From assembly GCA_025642075.2 (NCBI GenBank), contig JAODUO010000586.1, forward strand, positions 124,501-188,500: 64,000 nt of DNA, written 5' to 3'. The notes under the pieces were generated by a model. The model worked only from the letters and a program-made list of their open reading frames with translations, was not told the origin of the DNA and made no database searches. The first letter of the stretch is position 1; each line of letters starts with the position of its first letter. This stretch comes from Ridgeia piscesae (taxonomy: Eukaryota > Annelida > Polychaeta > Sabellida > Siboglinidae). This document shows positions 1-60,113 of the stretch, in pieces. The translations under genes and the position numbers were made by a program.

Positions 1-234
1 TGACGAAGCTTCACGGAGGCTGAGTAGAGCCCCTGCGATCAAGTTGAGTATGTTATGGAGTCTCGTCGCCTTCTAAATACCAATGTGTTCGTCACGGACT
101 AGGCACGATTTGGTCGCTTCACACAGACAAAGTATTCAACTAGCAACACACGGATCGTTGTCGGATTTACAAGCGTTTGGTATCGTTCGTCGGACGACAA
201 AACGGTAGTTTTACGCGGGACACCGCCGGTCGCT
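1..234 (+). promoter_or_regulatory. 5'UTR / promoter-proximal region of the PRKX-like gene
   Basis: Sequence upstream of the start codon. Reading back in frame from the ATG at 235, an in-frame TAG lies at 100-102 with no intervening ATG, so 235 is the first usable start. G at -3 gives a fair initiation context. CpG is common from about 60 to 560, unlike the AT-rich interior of intron 1, which fits a promoter-associated CpG-rich patch. No TATA box was identified and the transcription start cannot be fixed from sequence alone. Confidence 0.5.
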
Positions 235-49341
<49,107 letters not shown>

Positions 49342-50390
49342 GAAACGTGTGCAGTTCCAAGAAATTCTCACCGAAGCAAAGCAGGTGGTGTCGTCTCCCA
49401 CAAAGAAGCTGCGTCGTGCGATGCCTAGAAATCTGCCGGGGACAGTGCAGTGCCAGACTCTTGCCAAACATTTCCTGGAATTGTGAAGGCACTTCCTGGA
49501 AGGGCGTCGCCGTCGCCGTCAAATCCATATGTTGGCATCTCTTGAATACATTCTGCTATAGACTGTCTCATGGAGACCTTGGTCGTTATATCAGGGTTTA
49601 TATAGCGGTAGATAGAGGAAGGGAAGAGGCCAAAGTAAGATATGTTGCGTGTTTGATTCGTGTCATGAATGAGGTAGAACGATGCTTCCATGAAGTGTTG
49701 TTGCCATGGTAACTGTTTGTGAGTTGTCATGTAGTGTGTTGACTGTAACAGCCAGAGTGGTGTCCAAGGTATCGGGTTGATTTCCTTGTAGTAGCGACTA
49801 GAACAAATATAGAACTCTTATATGTTCATAATGTTTTCCTTATTCACAATAGTTCATTGACATAAACATTTAATTACATATATCTTTGGAAAAAAATCGC
49901 ATTACCCTATAAATCTCAAGTTAGCCAAACCCGTGGGCAGACCAACTCGACCACAAGCCAAATCTAGCGTAAAAACGTGTTTCTATGTATGGTGACGCCA
50001 CCTTGTGGATTGTTTGAAAACACATTAGAAATAACGTATCGATGTACTGATCTAAAAGTTTCATTTTGTGTGGGAAACTGTTTGGAAAATGTACTTTAAG
50101 ACAAACATGGCTGGTATTTATTTAAAGTGTCATTACTGTTCAAGATAGCAAAGAAGATTCGGTTATTGCTATCACAACACGCCTTCAGTATAACTTGTGT
50201 AATGTTTTCTGAGTGGAACATGCCTGCACATTTTCTGAAACAGGTTTTTTAAATTTTGCGATTGTATAAAGCACACTGGTAACTGTTGCCAGTAAGTTGA
50301 GGTGTCTACTGTATAGTTTTGTTTGTCATCTGTCTAAGTAAATGTTTTTGTGTAATTTTATATCTACCCGGTATGTGTATAATAGTATTA

Positions 50391-50392
<2 letters not shown>

Positions 50393-50453
<61 letters not shown>

Positions 50454-50486
50454 GATTAAATATATATATATATATAGTATATATAC
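50393..50486. repeat. (AT)n microsatellite in the presumed 3'UTR
   Basis: AT dinucleotides interrupted once by TATGATTAAA. Confidence 0.95.
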
Positions 50487-51976
50487 ACACATACATGCAT
50501 ATTAAATGTATCATGTATGGGTTACCTACATAAAAATTCACTTAAGCAGTACAGTGAATATTTAAATATCCGTTTTGCTTATCTTCAATTCTGTATTCCC
50601 ACTGTCCAGAAATTGCCAGGAACAGTCAGAGCTTGGTCGGCGAAACGACATCTTTTAACCAACATACCAAACATCTCTTTGTGTTAACTCATTTAGTTTG
50701 TATCACGTAATATGTTTCACATATGTGTAGATATAATATTATATGAAACGAATGGATGCGTGATGTATTTTATACGGGTGTTTCAGTGACCTCAAGTTTG
50801 AAGTGGCTGTTTTTCTTCATTTAGCCTTTAATCTTGATATTATCGAGCACAAAACTGAAATTGCCACTTAATGCTATAAAAAAAATTATACGAAACGGCA
50901 GTCGTCAAGATGCAGATATTAAAATTGTGCTATTCTAAAGAGGGTTATTGACAACTGTGTAGTGATCCTATTTTAAAAGCAGTCGCGGGATTGTAAATAT
51001 AAAAGGTTGCAAAAAATCCTGTTTGTTTTATTACAAATGAACCCTTTACCCACCCAGCCACATCAACATTTTTTTATTATTGGATTTTTTGTTTACAAAA
51101 CCCCTTAATAATGTCCATTATCACATTTCAGATTTAGAAATTATTTGTTGTTACATCATAATCCTGTCAAATTTGGTGCTTAAACTTAACAAACTACAAC
51201 CAGAAAACAACTGTACTCGTTGGCAGAGTGACTGACATGTAAACATACCAATATTTTTGCGTCACACCTTTTCACAAACGATCTCATTATATTGGCGTAA
51301 TATGTATGAGCATATCTAGCAAATTTTCACCCGTCATGTTAGATCAAGGTCGTTATTTTAGTTTTCTCATTGTTAGGCAACCAACCCTGCAGCATAACGG
51401 TTGCAGTGAAACGTAGCTTAAGTGCCAAATATTTCCATTTATGTCAGTAATGACTAACGTGTAGATCTTCGGCTCAGATCACATTGTTGTAGACATTTGG
51501 GATTCTCTAGTCCTTCCTATTGCCGTATCGGGAGTTAGCCTGTTTGTTTTTGTTTGTAAAATCGTGTTATACATGTATTATAATGTTCTTACCGCCCAAA
51601 TAGTAACAACTTTTGAAACCAGCAGCTAGTTCAGTGCGTCACTGTTAGCTGTCATACAGATTCCTAAATAGTGAAATCTGATCATTCCAGTGATGTGATG
51701 CGATGCATTTTATTACTACAGTTTATTCAGGCCTAGCCCTGTGCCTTCGAAAGCAATGCGCTGTTTCCTTCTGAAACATATATTTCAACAACAATTAATG
51801 GTTCAGTAAAACACTAAGGGCAGTATGTCGTAATATGATAAGTGGTATATTGTATAACATTATTTTTCAGTAAAAACCAACGGATAGTTGCCATTTATAT
51901 TTTAGTGACGGTTTTGTTGAGGACTGTTTGAAACTGTTGAGTCTAGCACCTGCACTGTTTGTTGTGCGCCCTTTGT

Positions 51977-51982
51977 AAATAA
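51977..51982 (+). terminator. Candidate poly(A) signal for the 8B transcript (proximal)
   Basis: AATAAA in GTAAATAAATGG, the first canonical hexamer downstream of the 8B stop. A second AATAAA at 52564-52569 (GTCAATAAAATAG) is followed by TCTGTATTTGTT and is an alternative distal site. Confidence 0.45.
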
Positions 51983-52462
51983 ATGGCTTCCTGCTTCTCT
52001 ATGTGTACCAGGCCGATGGGCACATAGGAGAGTAGAACATGTGTTGAACCCTGCTACGTTTTGTTGAAGGAGGTTAGGTCAGATCTATTTGCCAAGTTGC
52101 TGTTTGCAGCAAATTATGATTGCAATCTGTGGTTATTTAGCTGCGGTTGTTGAGACGTCGGGTAAATGCATTGTACAGTGTTGAGAAATGGGTGTATTTT
52201 GTGAAGACGATGATTGGTTTGAGTCTAAATAGGATGCAGACTTGTTTGTGGCTAAAGTGCATGTATTCGCGTTGTTCATTTTGTGTAAATGTGTTTTCAT
52301 GATACATGTTAATGTGTTTTACAATATATTTATTCCGTTACTGTGTAATTGTTTCTCTTGTCATCTCCAACGTTTTCATGTTTGCATATATATTTATGCA
52401 CACGCATAACTTGCATGCAGACCCGCAGTTGCATGGTTGCAATTGCGTGCGCTCGTGTGCAC

Positions 52463-52485
52463 ACACATACACACTCACTCACACA

Positions 52486-52517
<32 letters not shown>

Positions 52518-52520
52518 CAA
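52463..52520. repeat. (AC)/(ACGC)n microsatellite
   Basis: CACACTCACTCACACACGCA-type tract near the distal poly(A) site. Confidence 0.9.
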
Positions 52521-52563
52521 CTTTGATGTATACTGGAGAAGAGTACTGTGTGTGTAAGTTGTC

Positions 52564-52569
52564 AATAAA
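52564..52569 (+). terminator. Candidate distal poly(A) signal
   Basis: AATAAA with a T/GT-rich stretch just downstream. It would extend the 8B 3'UTR to about 3.2 kb. Confidence 0.35.
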
Positions 52570-52579
52570 ATAGTCTGTA

Positions 52580-53118
52580 TTTGTTAAACATAAACCTTTG
52601 CCCATGATATGCAGACACACAACCTAAAATGTTGCCTTTGTCTTTGTTCAGCCACCCCCCTTTATAATGCGTTTCTATGCATAGTTTTGCCATATACCCT
52701 TATTTTATGTGTGCTACCTTACCCCACTTTCCCCATGCCTATGTTTTTAGAGTATATTCTGTTACGCTGTGTAATTGTTTTGAAATTATGAAATTTTATA
52801 TACAACAAAACAATATCTAATTTATATCTTAATAATTGAAAGGGCTATTGTGGCTGTTAATTGATTTATATTGTAAACTGTCAAAGCAAGAAAGTAGTTT
52901 TAACTTTAATATCCCTGCATGTGTAGCAGTTTACCATATCTCACGCAGCACGGCCGTACAGCATTCTTACTAACACTTAAACATTAAAAACATCTTGCCT
53001 TTTTAATTGTGGTATTTGGTTGCGTTGAAAGTTTACGGCTTCTTGATCGGTAGGTGGCGCAACAAGCACTGTAGTTCGGCATAGGCTCCGTAATGAGGCG
53101 CCACTGTTTGTCCCTTCA
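52580..53118. other. Intergenic, nothing identified
   Basis: AT-rich sequence between the last plausible kinase poly(A) site and the inverted-repeat complex. No coding or RNA signal seen. Confidence 0.6.
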
Positions 53119-53392
53119 ACCCATTTCCCGCAGGGTGTCTAAAAGCCCTAGTTTTCGAGAACATGACGTCAATCGCAAACATGTGTACCGCGTCATGCTA
53201 TATTTAGCACTCACATGGCGCTGTGTAGCCCCACAGTGGGATATAGTTCCCAAGTGAACATGTCATTAAAGAATGTGTGTGTATGTCACAAGCTTATATT
53301 GAAGTAATCAAGAAGTAATTTAAAGACTTCTGCATTATACACGATATACATAGTGGTCATATTGTACTGTGCGGCCATTTTCCTGTGTCACT

Positions 53393-53459
53393 GGTCACGA
53401 AAACTCGGGCTTTTCGCATTTTCTAGTAGGAAACGCTAAAAGCCCGAGGTTTCGTGATC
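53393..53459. repeat. Short inverted repeat of the CTAAAAGCCCGAG motif
   Basis: GGTCACGAAAACTCGGGCTT...GC, a 16-bp loop, then GCTAAAAGCCCGAGGTTTCG...GATC. Arms of about 25 bp with few mismatches. Confidence 0.85.
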
Positions 53460-53576
53460 ATTTTACAAGTGAAATAGATTGCATGCGCTAAAAGAAATGT
53501 CTTCACAGTGTGTACTAAGATCAACAATTTAATTCACATCGATGGAAATATAAACTTAATAACTACGGATACGTTC

Positions 53577-53579
<3 letters not shown>

Positions 53580-53646
<67 letters not shown>
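53580..53646. repeat. (AT)n microsatellite
   Basis: Directly inside the left 65-bp arm. Confidence 0.95.
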
Positions 53647-53648
<2 letters not shown>

Positions 53649-54057
53649 GTGAATGACTGACAAACGATTCGTTTGTGGTTTCGGAATTCTTGGCGTTTGA
53701 CGTAATTCGTTTACGTCTACTAGTCACGTGGTTTCGTCAACAATCACGATGACGTCATTCGTTTGAACTTTAAACTCGTTGGGGCACGGTTAAAGACACT
53801 GCGGCAAGGTTCAGCGTTATGTGGACAGACATCGTTAATTGTCATAGGCCTATAAACTATTGTCGGTAGTTTTTCGGACTAGTTGGAATTGGTGGGAACT
53901 CACGATTACGAGCTCACCGAGGCAAAATTAACTATAAATACAACATAGGCGTTATTAATAATTTGTCACCGTTTTATTGAATGGAATGAAGCGTAAGCCT
54001 ATGAAATATAATAATAGGCATAATGACTCATGATAATGTTCGTTTTTTTAATGCAGT

Positions 54058-55310
54058 TTAACGTTCCAGATTATCGTCCATAACCATGTCAAGTGACACT
54101 TGAACCTCGTCGTTTCGGACGTTTTGGTGACTTCGGTGACTTTCTCCGCAATTCGAACATAACACAGTACATACACATAACAGACACGTAAATCGAACAG
54201 ACAAGCAACATTGGTCTCGTCCACAAACCGCCACTAGCACCAGGTCTGGATACACAACAGGGGAATCCAATCAACAGTGCGAACTTTTTCAGTTCGATTG
54301 GCCCTGGATCTCATCCGGGAATTGCAACGGTCCCCCGTAACAACCCCCTCGTCACAAAACTAAACAACACTGAACATAGAATCGGGCGTTGACACTAATA
54401 CGTCGTAGTGGCCCACAGAGAAAGAGACAAGACACGGACAGGACATACGATGCGGAGTTACTGATACCGGCTGTTGCTGCGATAACATCGGATGCTCGCG
54501 TATTTGAAAAAAGCACTCTCGTTGGGCCGAATTCGCCCGGTTGCCCTTGTAGCGCTTTGGCGATGTCGCGTTTCGATGCGAGTTGAATGCCGATCGTGGC
54601 GGCGCCGGCGGATGTGTGAATGCGTGAAGTTGCCGCCGAAAGATTTGGCTCGTCTGTGATTGTGACGTCACGCGGCATTCCGGATTTGCGGTAGCGAAGT
54701 CGAAGGTGGAGAACAGCAACGGGTTTTGGCGATGCCGCGTTTCGATGCGAATTGAACGGCGATCGTGATGGCGCCAGCGGATGCGTGAATTGATGCGTGA
54801 TGTTGTCGCGGACAGATTTGGCTCCGTCTGTGATCGTGACGACACGCGGCATTCTGGATTTCCCGTGGTGGTGGCGATGGGGAAGGTGGGGAACAGCAAC
54901 TCGATTCACGACTGCGCACATCTGAAAACGCAATAATCACATCTGAGTAACCATGTTTTTTAAGCAAACGCATTATAAATTTCGCAAGCAGCATAACTTA
55001 GATTTGAATTCGGACTGTTTTATATAAAAATGCCTACCTTTTTACCCGAGAGCGGTGGTAACCATGGCATGGCGGCAACGTTCGTTGGTAGCGACAACTT
55101 GATGCAGGGAAGACGGCGATGAAATGGTGTTCAATCGCTCAGAGCATTGTGTCTTCAGACTTGCACGCGTTGCCGCTAACGTTCGACCGCTTCTGTTGTT
55201 GTAGCGCAAATGTTCAGGCTCGACAAACGATACATCCGAAGTCCTTTTTGGCTTCACTGTTCGACCTTCTGAACGTCTTGCTAGCTCGAGGAGTTGCGCT
55301 CAACTAATTT
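54058..55310. other. CpG-rich interior segment, no gene assigned
   Basis: Overlapping minus-strand frames of 108-193 codons fall here, rich in Ser/Arg/His/Pro, with no domain I recognise. Their apparent internal repetition comes from the 169-bp tandem duplication. Could be promoter-like or degenerate transposon sequence. Confidence 0.3.
54556..54900. repeat. Tandem duplication of about 169-180 bp (2 diverged copies)
   Basis: Both copies run from TTTGGCGATG(T/C)CGCGTTTCG through ACGCGGCATTC to GAACAGCAAC (ends at 54720 and 54900), with an 11-bp indel difference and many substitutions. Confidence 0.85.
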
Positions 55311-55992
55311 CCTTAACGATCAAATCCACGTATAACGTTACTCAGTCGAAGGTTTTGATTGGCTAATATGGAACCCCTGTTTAACTAGCCAATCAGAATG
55401 AATTATTTCGAACATCCGGCAGAATGTTCTAGAAGGAAAGACTGTTCAATAGACCAACGAGAACAATCGTTTAAAAAACGGTTGACGTAGCCTAAACGGC
55501 TTTTCCAGGGTTGAATTTTTGGATATGACACAAACAAAGCGACGTTTTTGAAGACGAAACCGGACGTTTCTACGCAATTTTGCATTTCTTGAAATAGGGC
55601 TACCTTAAAGTTTGTCTTTTTTGAACTGGTTGTTGATTTTACCAAACATGAGTTTTTTTAACTTATCAACTACCCCGCCATGATCAATGGACTGTCCCGC
55701 GAAAGTCTGAACGCGTACGCGTTTGATTACGTATACGCTCGCGGTGACCTGTTTAATTTTACATAGTCATCGCGGGAAAACTGACTTCCTCTCCATGCCG
55801 ATAAAACGCGGTCCTTTGATAAATTTGCTTCCTCCATAAAACTTTGAAGTTTGAAGCTGGAAACTACAGAGAAATGTATAGTGTATAACTTATTTCTGCA
55901 TAAATAAAATGGATCTTTTGTGTTTGTGAATAAAGCACAATATGCACATTGCGCCCCTTACTCTACGTCCATCTATCTGCCATTCTCTGTCT

Positions 55993-55996
<4 letters not shown>

Positions 55997-56075
<79 letters not shown>
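55997..56075. repeat. (AT)n microsatellite
   Basis: Mirror position to 53580-53646, near the right 65-bp arm. Confidence 0.95.
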
Positions 56076-56080
<5 letters not shown>

Positions 56081-56271
56081 ATGGTTCTTATTGTTCACGG
56101 TTTTGGCGTTTTCGCCTATGAACGTATCTGTAATTATTAAGTTTATATTTCCACCGATGTGAATTAAATTGTTGATCTTAGAAAACGCTAAAAGCCCGAG
56201 CATTCGTGACCGTTTATTTAAACGGTAGAACATGCATATGGCTTAATTTAAATGCATGATATTAATGTTTA

Positions 56272-56272
<1 letters not shown>

Positions 56273-56327
<55 letters not shown>
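56273..56327. repeat. (AT)n microsatellite
   Basis: AT run just before the large CA/CG tract. Confidence 0.95.
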
Positions 56328-56329
<2 letters not shown>

Positions 56330-56331
<2 letters not shown>

Positions 56332-56722
56332 CATACGCACACACATACACGCGCACGCTCGCATGCACACATACGCACGCACACGCACACGCACACGCAC
56401 ACGCACACGCACACGCACACGCACACGCACACGCACACGAACACGCACACGCACACGCACACGCACACGCACACGCACACACACACACACGACACACCAC
56501 GACACACACACACACACACACACAGCACACGCACACGCACACGCGCACGCGCACGCCACGCACGCGCACGCGCACGCGCACGCGCACGCGCACGCGCACG
56601 CACGCACACGCACACGCACACGCACACGCACACGCACACGCACACGCACACGCACACGCACACGCACACGCACACGCACACGCACACACATACACATACA
56701 CACACACGTACACACTCACGCA

Positions 56723-56807
<85 letters not shown>

Positions 56808-56885
56808 ACATACACACATACACACACACACACACACACGCACACACACACATACACATACACACACACGTACACACTCACGCAG
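56330..56885. repeat. Compound (CACACG)/(CGCA)/(CA)n tract, 555 bp
   Basis: CACACG hexamers, then CGCACG, then pure CA. It contains an internal near-duplicate: ACACATACACATACACACAC then GTACACACTCACGCA at about 56687-56724 and again at 56848-56885. Confidence 0.95.
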
Positions 56886-56889
56886 TGGC

Positions 56890-57768
56890 ACACGTGTACA
56901 TGCACACATTGGCTCAGTTCTCATGCACTGGCCTACAATAATATTCTGTCAAGCTAGTCCGTCCTATTTTTGTTTGTCTTTAATATGGTGAATACCTTAA
57001 TTAGACCCTGCGCTTACCGGCGAGCCCATGAATGATTATTGGTCTGTCATTCCTATTATGTTCTGTCATTAGGGGTGATATTTAGAAAATTTACAGGATA
57101 ATCAATAACCTGTCTTTCTTTGAGCCATCACCCGTCTGAGGTCAGCATTCCTACCACATGTGCATAAACAGCCAGCTGTTGTGTAAATCTCGACTGTTGT
57201 GGTCAGGCAACATTGTAAACTCATTCCCACGCATTTTCTCACTACTATAGTTTGTAGACACCCTCGACCCCGACCAACAACCAGCGGGAGAGCTGTGCGT
57301 CGTTACGAAATTATCAACATGCAATGTATTACACTCTCTTAAATTGGAGAAAACGTTGACCAATCAAGAGGATTTGTCTAGTGAATGGATAGATCGAATG
57401 AGATAATTATATTATAAACAATACAATAGTATACGTTCGCACCTTCCCAACGGACACAAATCAAATATAACCAATACGAAAAGGACTATTGCGGAACAAT
57501 TACATCACCACGCATTCTACCCTTTTTATTAGTATGTATTGCATTAATAACTCGGTAGCGTAGTTTTTTTTTATTGCGTTGCAGTTTCAATGCATTCAAT
57601 GATAACACTTGGGGAGTTATCAGTAGGCAAGAAATAAGAACGAAATCAAGACTGATCGTCACAACTTCTTTATTGCATTGCATATTTTTACAACATGATG
57701 CATATGCTGTTCCATCATATCACTTCATTTTATTGGTGAGCATCACTCCCTGTACGGGCTAAAATTAA
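56890..57768. other. Unassigned spacer
   Basis: No supportable open frame, RNA gene or strong repeat. Confidence 0.5.
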
Positions 57769-57770
57769 AA

Positions 57771-57868
57771 GCCGAGATCACTGCCGCACAGGCCGAGATC
57801 ACTGTCCGAATTCACCGAAACAGGTCGAGATCACTCAGGCCGAGATCGCGAAAGGCCGATATCACCGT
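57771..57868. repeat. Short irregular repeat of GGCCGAGATCACT
   Basis: The core GCCGAGATCACT, GTCGAGATCACT, GCCGAGATCGC or GCCGATATCACC occurs five times at 15-32 bp spacing, ending next to the start of the long inverted repeat. Confidence 0.85.
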
Positions 57869-57877
57869 GTAGCCACA

Positions 57878-60113
57878 GACTTCGCCTTTCCGGATACAAT
57901 TTTTGTTAAGGCACTGCTTGCAATGCTATCTGCGTTGCGATTGGCTGCTGGAAGTAGACACGCGCCACGTGCATTTGACAGTGCGACTTGGCAGGCGGGA
58001 GCGTCGTCGGATCGAGGAATACATAAAACCAACCAGAACGCGCGCAAAGTGAACTGAGCGAACTGACCTATATAAAAACATCACGCGCTGTTGTTCTGCT
58101 GCATATAAGATCGTTAGAATCTAGGTGGGGAAAAATGTATTAATAGAATAAGAGGGTAAATATCCGAAAATACGATATTGTTTCGATTATGATGCAGTGC
58201 TAATAATTATGACATGCATTTAAAACATATATTTACATTTTGATCACACACATTTTATTTTCGCAATTAATTGTGCTCCCTTGCCAATAATTATTATGAC
58301 ATGCTTTTAAAACATTTATTTTCATTTTAACAACATAACTTTTTTTAATTTGTTTTAATTTTTACTGTCATGTCCAATCAATTTCATACAAGTTATACAT
58401 GAAAATGTAAAATAAATAAAAATAAACAGTAAAACCCTTAAATATAAAATAACTTGCACAAGGCTAGATTGTAAAGTACAAGTATTTTTATTTCCAAACA
58501 AACAACTGATAATACTAATAATTAATAAATAGACAAAGAAAATATCTATTGGTAGATATTTAAAAATAATAAGACAATACAAAACGTAGTCATGAATATT
58601 ATGATCTGGAGAATCACTGATATTCATAACTGGACATTAAGAGTCAGGTTGAAATAATAGTAATGCTTAATGTGTTAACTTTTAAATGTAATATATTTAT
58701 GACATCATTCAACTCAAAATTAACTTATGCAAGGCTGGCTTGTAAAGTACAATGAGTAAATATATATTGTAGTGCCATGAAAAAAAATACAACAGAGGCA
58801 AATTATTTACCAAAACAAACAATACAAGTTATACAATAATACTATTGTAAACACAATTGCTGTAAAACAATCAGAACACACTCATTGTATGAGTGAACAG
58901 TATTGCAATGAAGCACAAGTAATTTCACTTCACTGCAACTATAAGGCTGTTTTTCCCACAAAGATATCGCTAGTGTAAAACGCTGAGAATTTGCAACACA
59001 CACTTAGAGTTGTATATAGCAAGCTGCAGTGCTATATGTTCATTCTACACGTACACACAATATCAACAATGAACATAAATGACAAGCAGACTGCCACAGT
59101 GCTGTTATGGTTTACCAAAAATTATATTTTCTAGGTATGGAAATGGAATTGATGAAACTTGTTGCAATTCCAACTATTTCTCACACACATTTGATTGAGG
59201 TAAACACAATGTCCACAATGCAATAAATTTAGTGCTTTTTAGCCAAAGCAATATTTGCAGACACAACATATGCGAGGTTGTGTGGTGCTTGCCTCTTCTT
59301 CTTTTCCTCTTCTCGCAAGGACTTGCTGAAGTAAATTTTTCTCTTTACATGTTTTTGTCATCAATTAATATAGTTGTATATTCTGTATGTTCACATTGTA
59401 CTTTACAAGCTAGTCTTGTACAATTTATTTTATATGTAAGAGTTTTATTGTTTATTTTCATTTCTTTTATATTCTCATGTATGACTTGTATAAAAATTAT
59501 TGGAAATGACTGTAACAAATAAAATGGATATAGTAAAAATGGAAATAAATGTTGTTTAAATGCATGTCATAATAATTATTAGCAAGTGAGCACAATTAAT
59601 TGCGAAAATAACATTTATGTAATAAAAATGGAAATACATGTTTTAAATGCATGTGAGATTAATTAATTGCGAAAATAAAATGTATGTAATGAAAATGTAA
59701 ATAAATGGTATAAATGCATGTCATAATTATTAGCAAGTGAGATTAATTAACTGCGAAAATAAAATGTATGTAATAAAACTGGAAATAAATAATGTTTTCT
59801 ATACACGTGATATTAATTATTAGCACTGCCTCATAATCGAAAAAATATCCTATTTACCCTTTTATTCTACTAATACAGTTTTTCCACCTAGATTCTAACG
59901 ATCTTGTATGCATGCGTAAGAAAAACAGCACGTAATGTTTTTATATAGATCGGTTCGCTTAGTTCAGTGCGCGCGTGCTCGATCCGACGACGCTCCCGCC
60001 TGCCAAGTCGCACTGCCAAGTGCACGTGGCGCATGTTTACTTCCAGCAACCAATCACAACGCAGATAACATTGCAAGCAGTGCCTTAACAAAATTGTATC
60101 CGGAAAGGCGAAG
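57878..60113. mobile_element. Long inverted repeat (arms about 610-730 bp, 0.9 kb centre)
   Basis: Left arm 57878-58490 and right arm 59385-60113 pair in reverse complement: CTTCGCCTTTCCGGATACAA, GGCACTGCTTGCAATG, GATCGTTAGAATCTAGGTGG, TGACATGC/GCATGTCA, AAGGCTAGATTGTAAAGTAC. TATATAAAAAC on the + strand near 58069 and its mirror near 59940 both point inward. The right arm has extra copies of an 80-bp subrepeat. Arms this long suggest a foldback or Mutator-like element; no transposase was seen. Confidence 0.75.

Larger units (their letters stand above)
49342..51995 (+). other. Probable 3'UTR of the exon 8B transcript
   Basis: No coding signal after the 8B stop. The first AATAAA I find is at 51977-51982, which would give a 3'UTR of about 2.65 kb. 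It contains an (AT)n tract at 50393-50486. Open frames at 49347-49712 (+) and 49223-49730 (-) overlap the exon or UTR and match no known protein, so they are not called. Confidence 0.5.
53515..56181. mobile_element. Element bounded by 65-bp inverted repeats with AT arrays at both inner ends
   Basis: Left arm 53515-53579 (CTAAGATCAACAATTTAATT...) and right arm 56117-56181 are reverse complements at about 62 of 65 positions. An (AT)n array lies immediately inside the left arm and about 40 bp inside the right arm. The interior is GC- and CpG-richer than its surroundings and contains a 169-bp tandem duplication. No target duplication was recognised. Confidence 0.7.

Noticed and set aside
54352..54994. 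Minus-strand frames of 108-193 codons as a gene
   Set aside because: Apparent repeats come from a tandem DNA duplication, three frames are open at once in CpG-rich DNA, and no domain is recognisable. Kept only as an unassigned segment.
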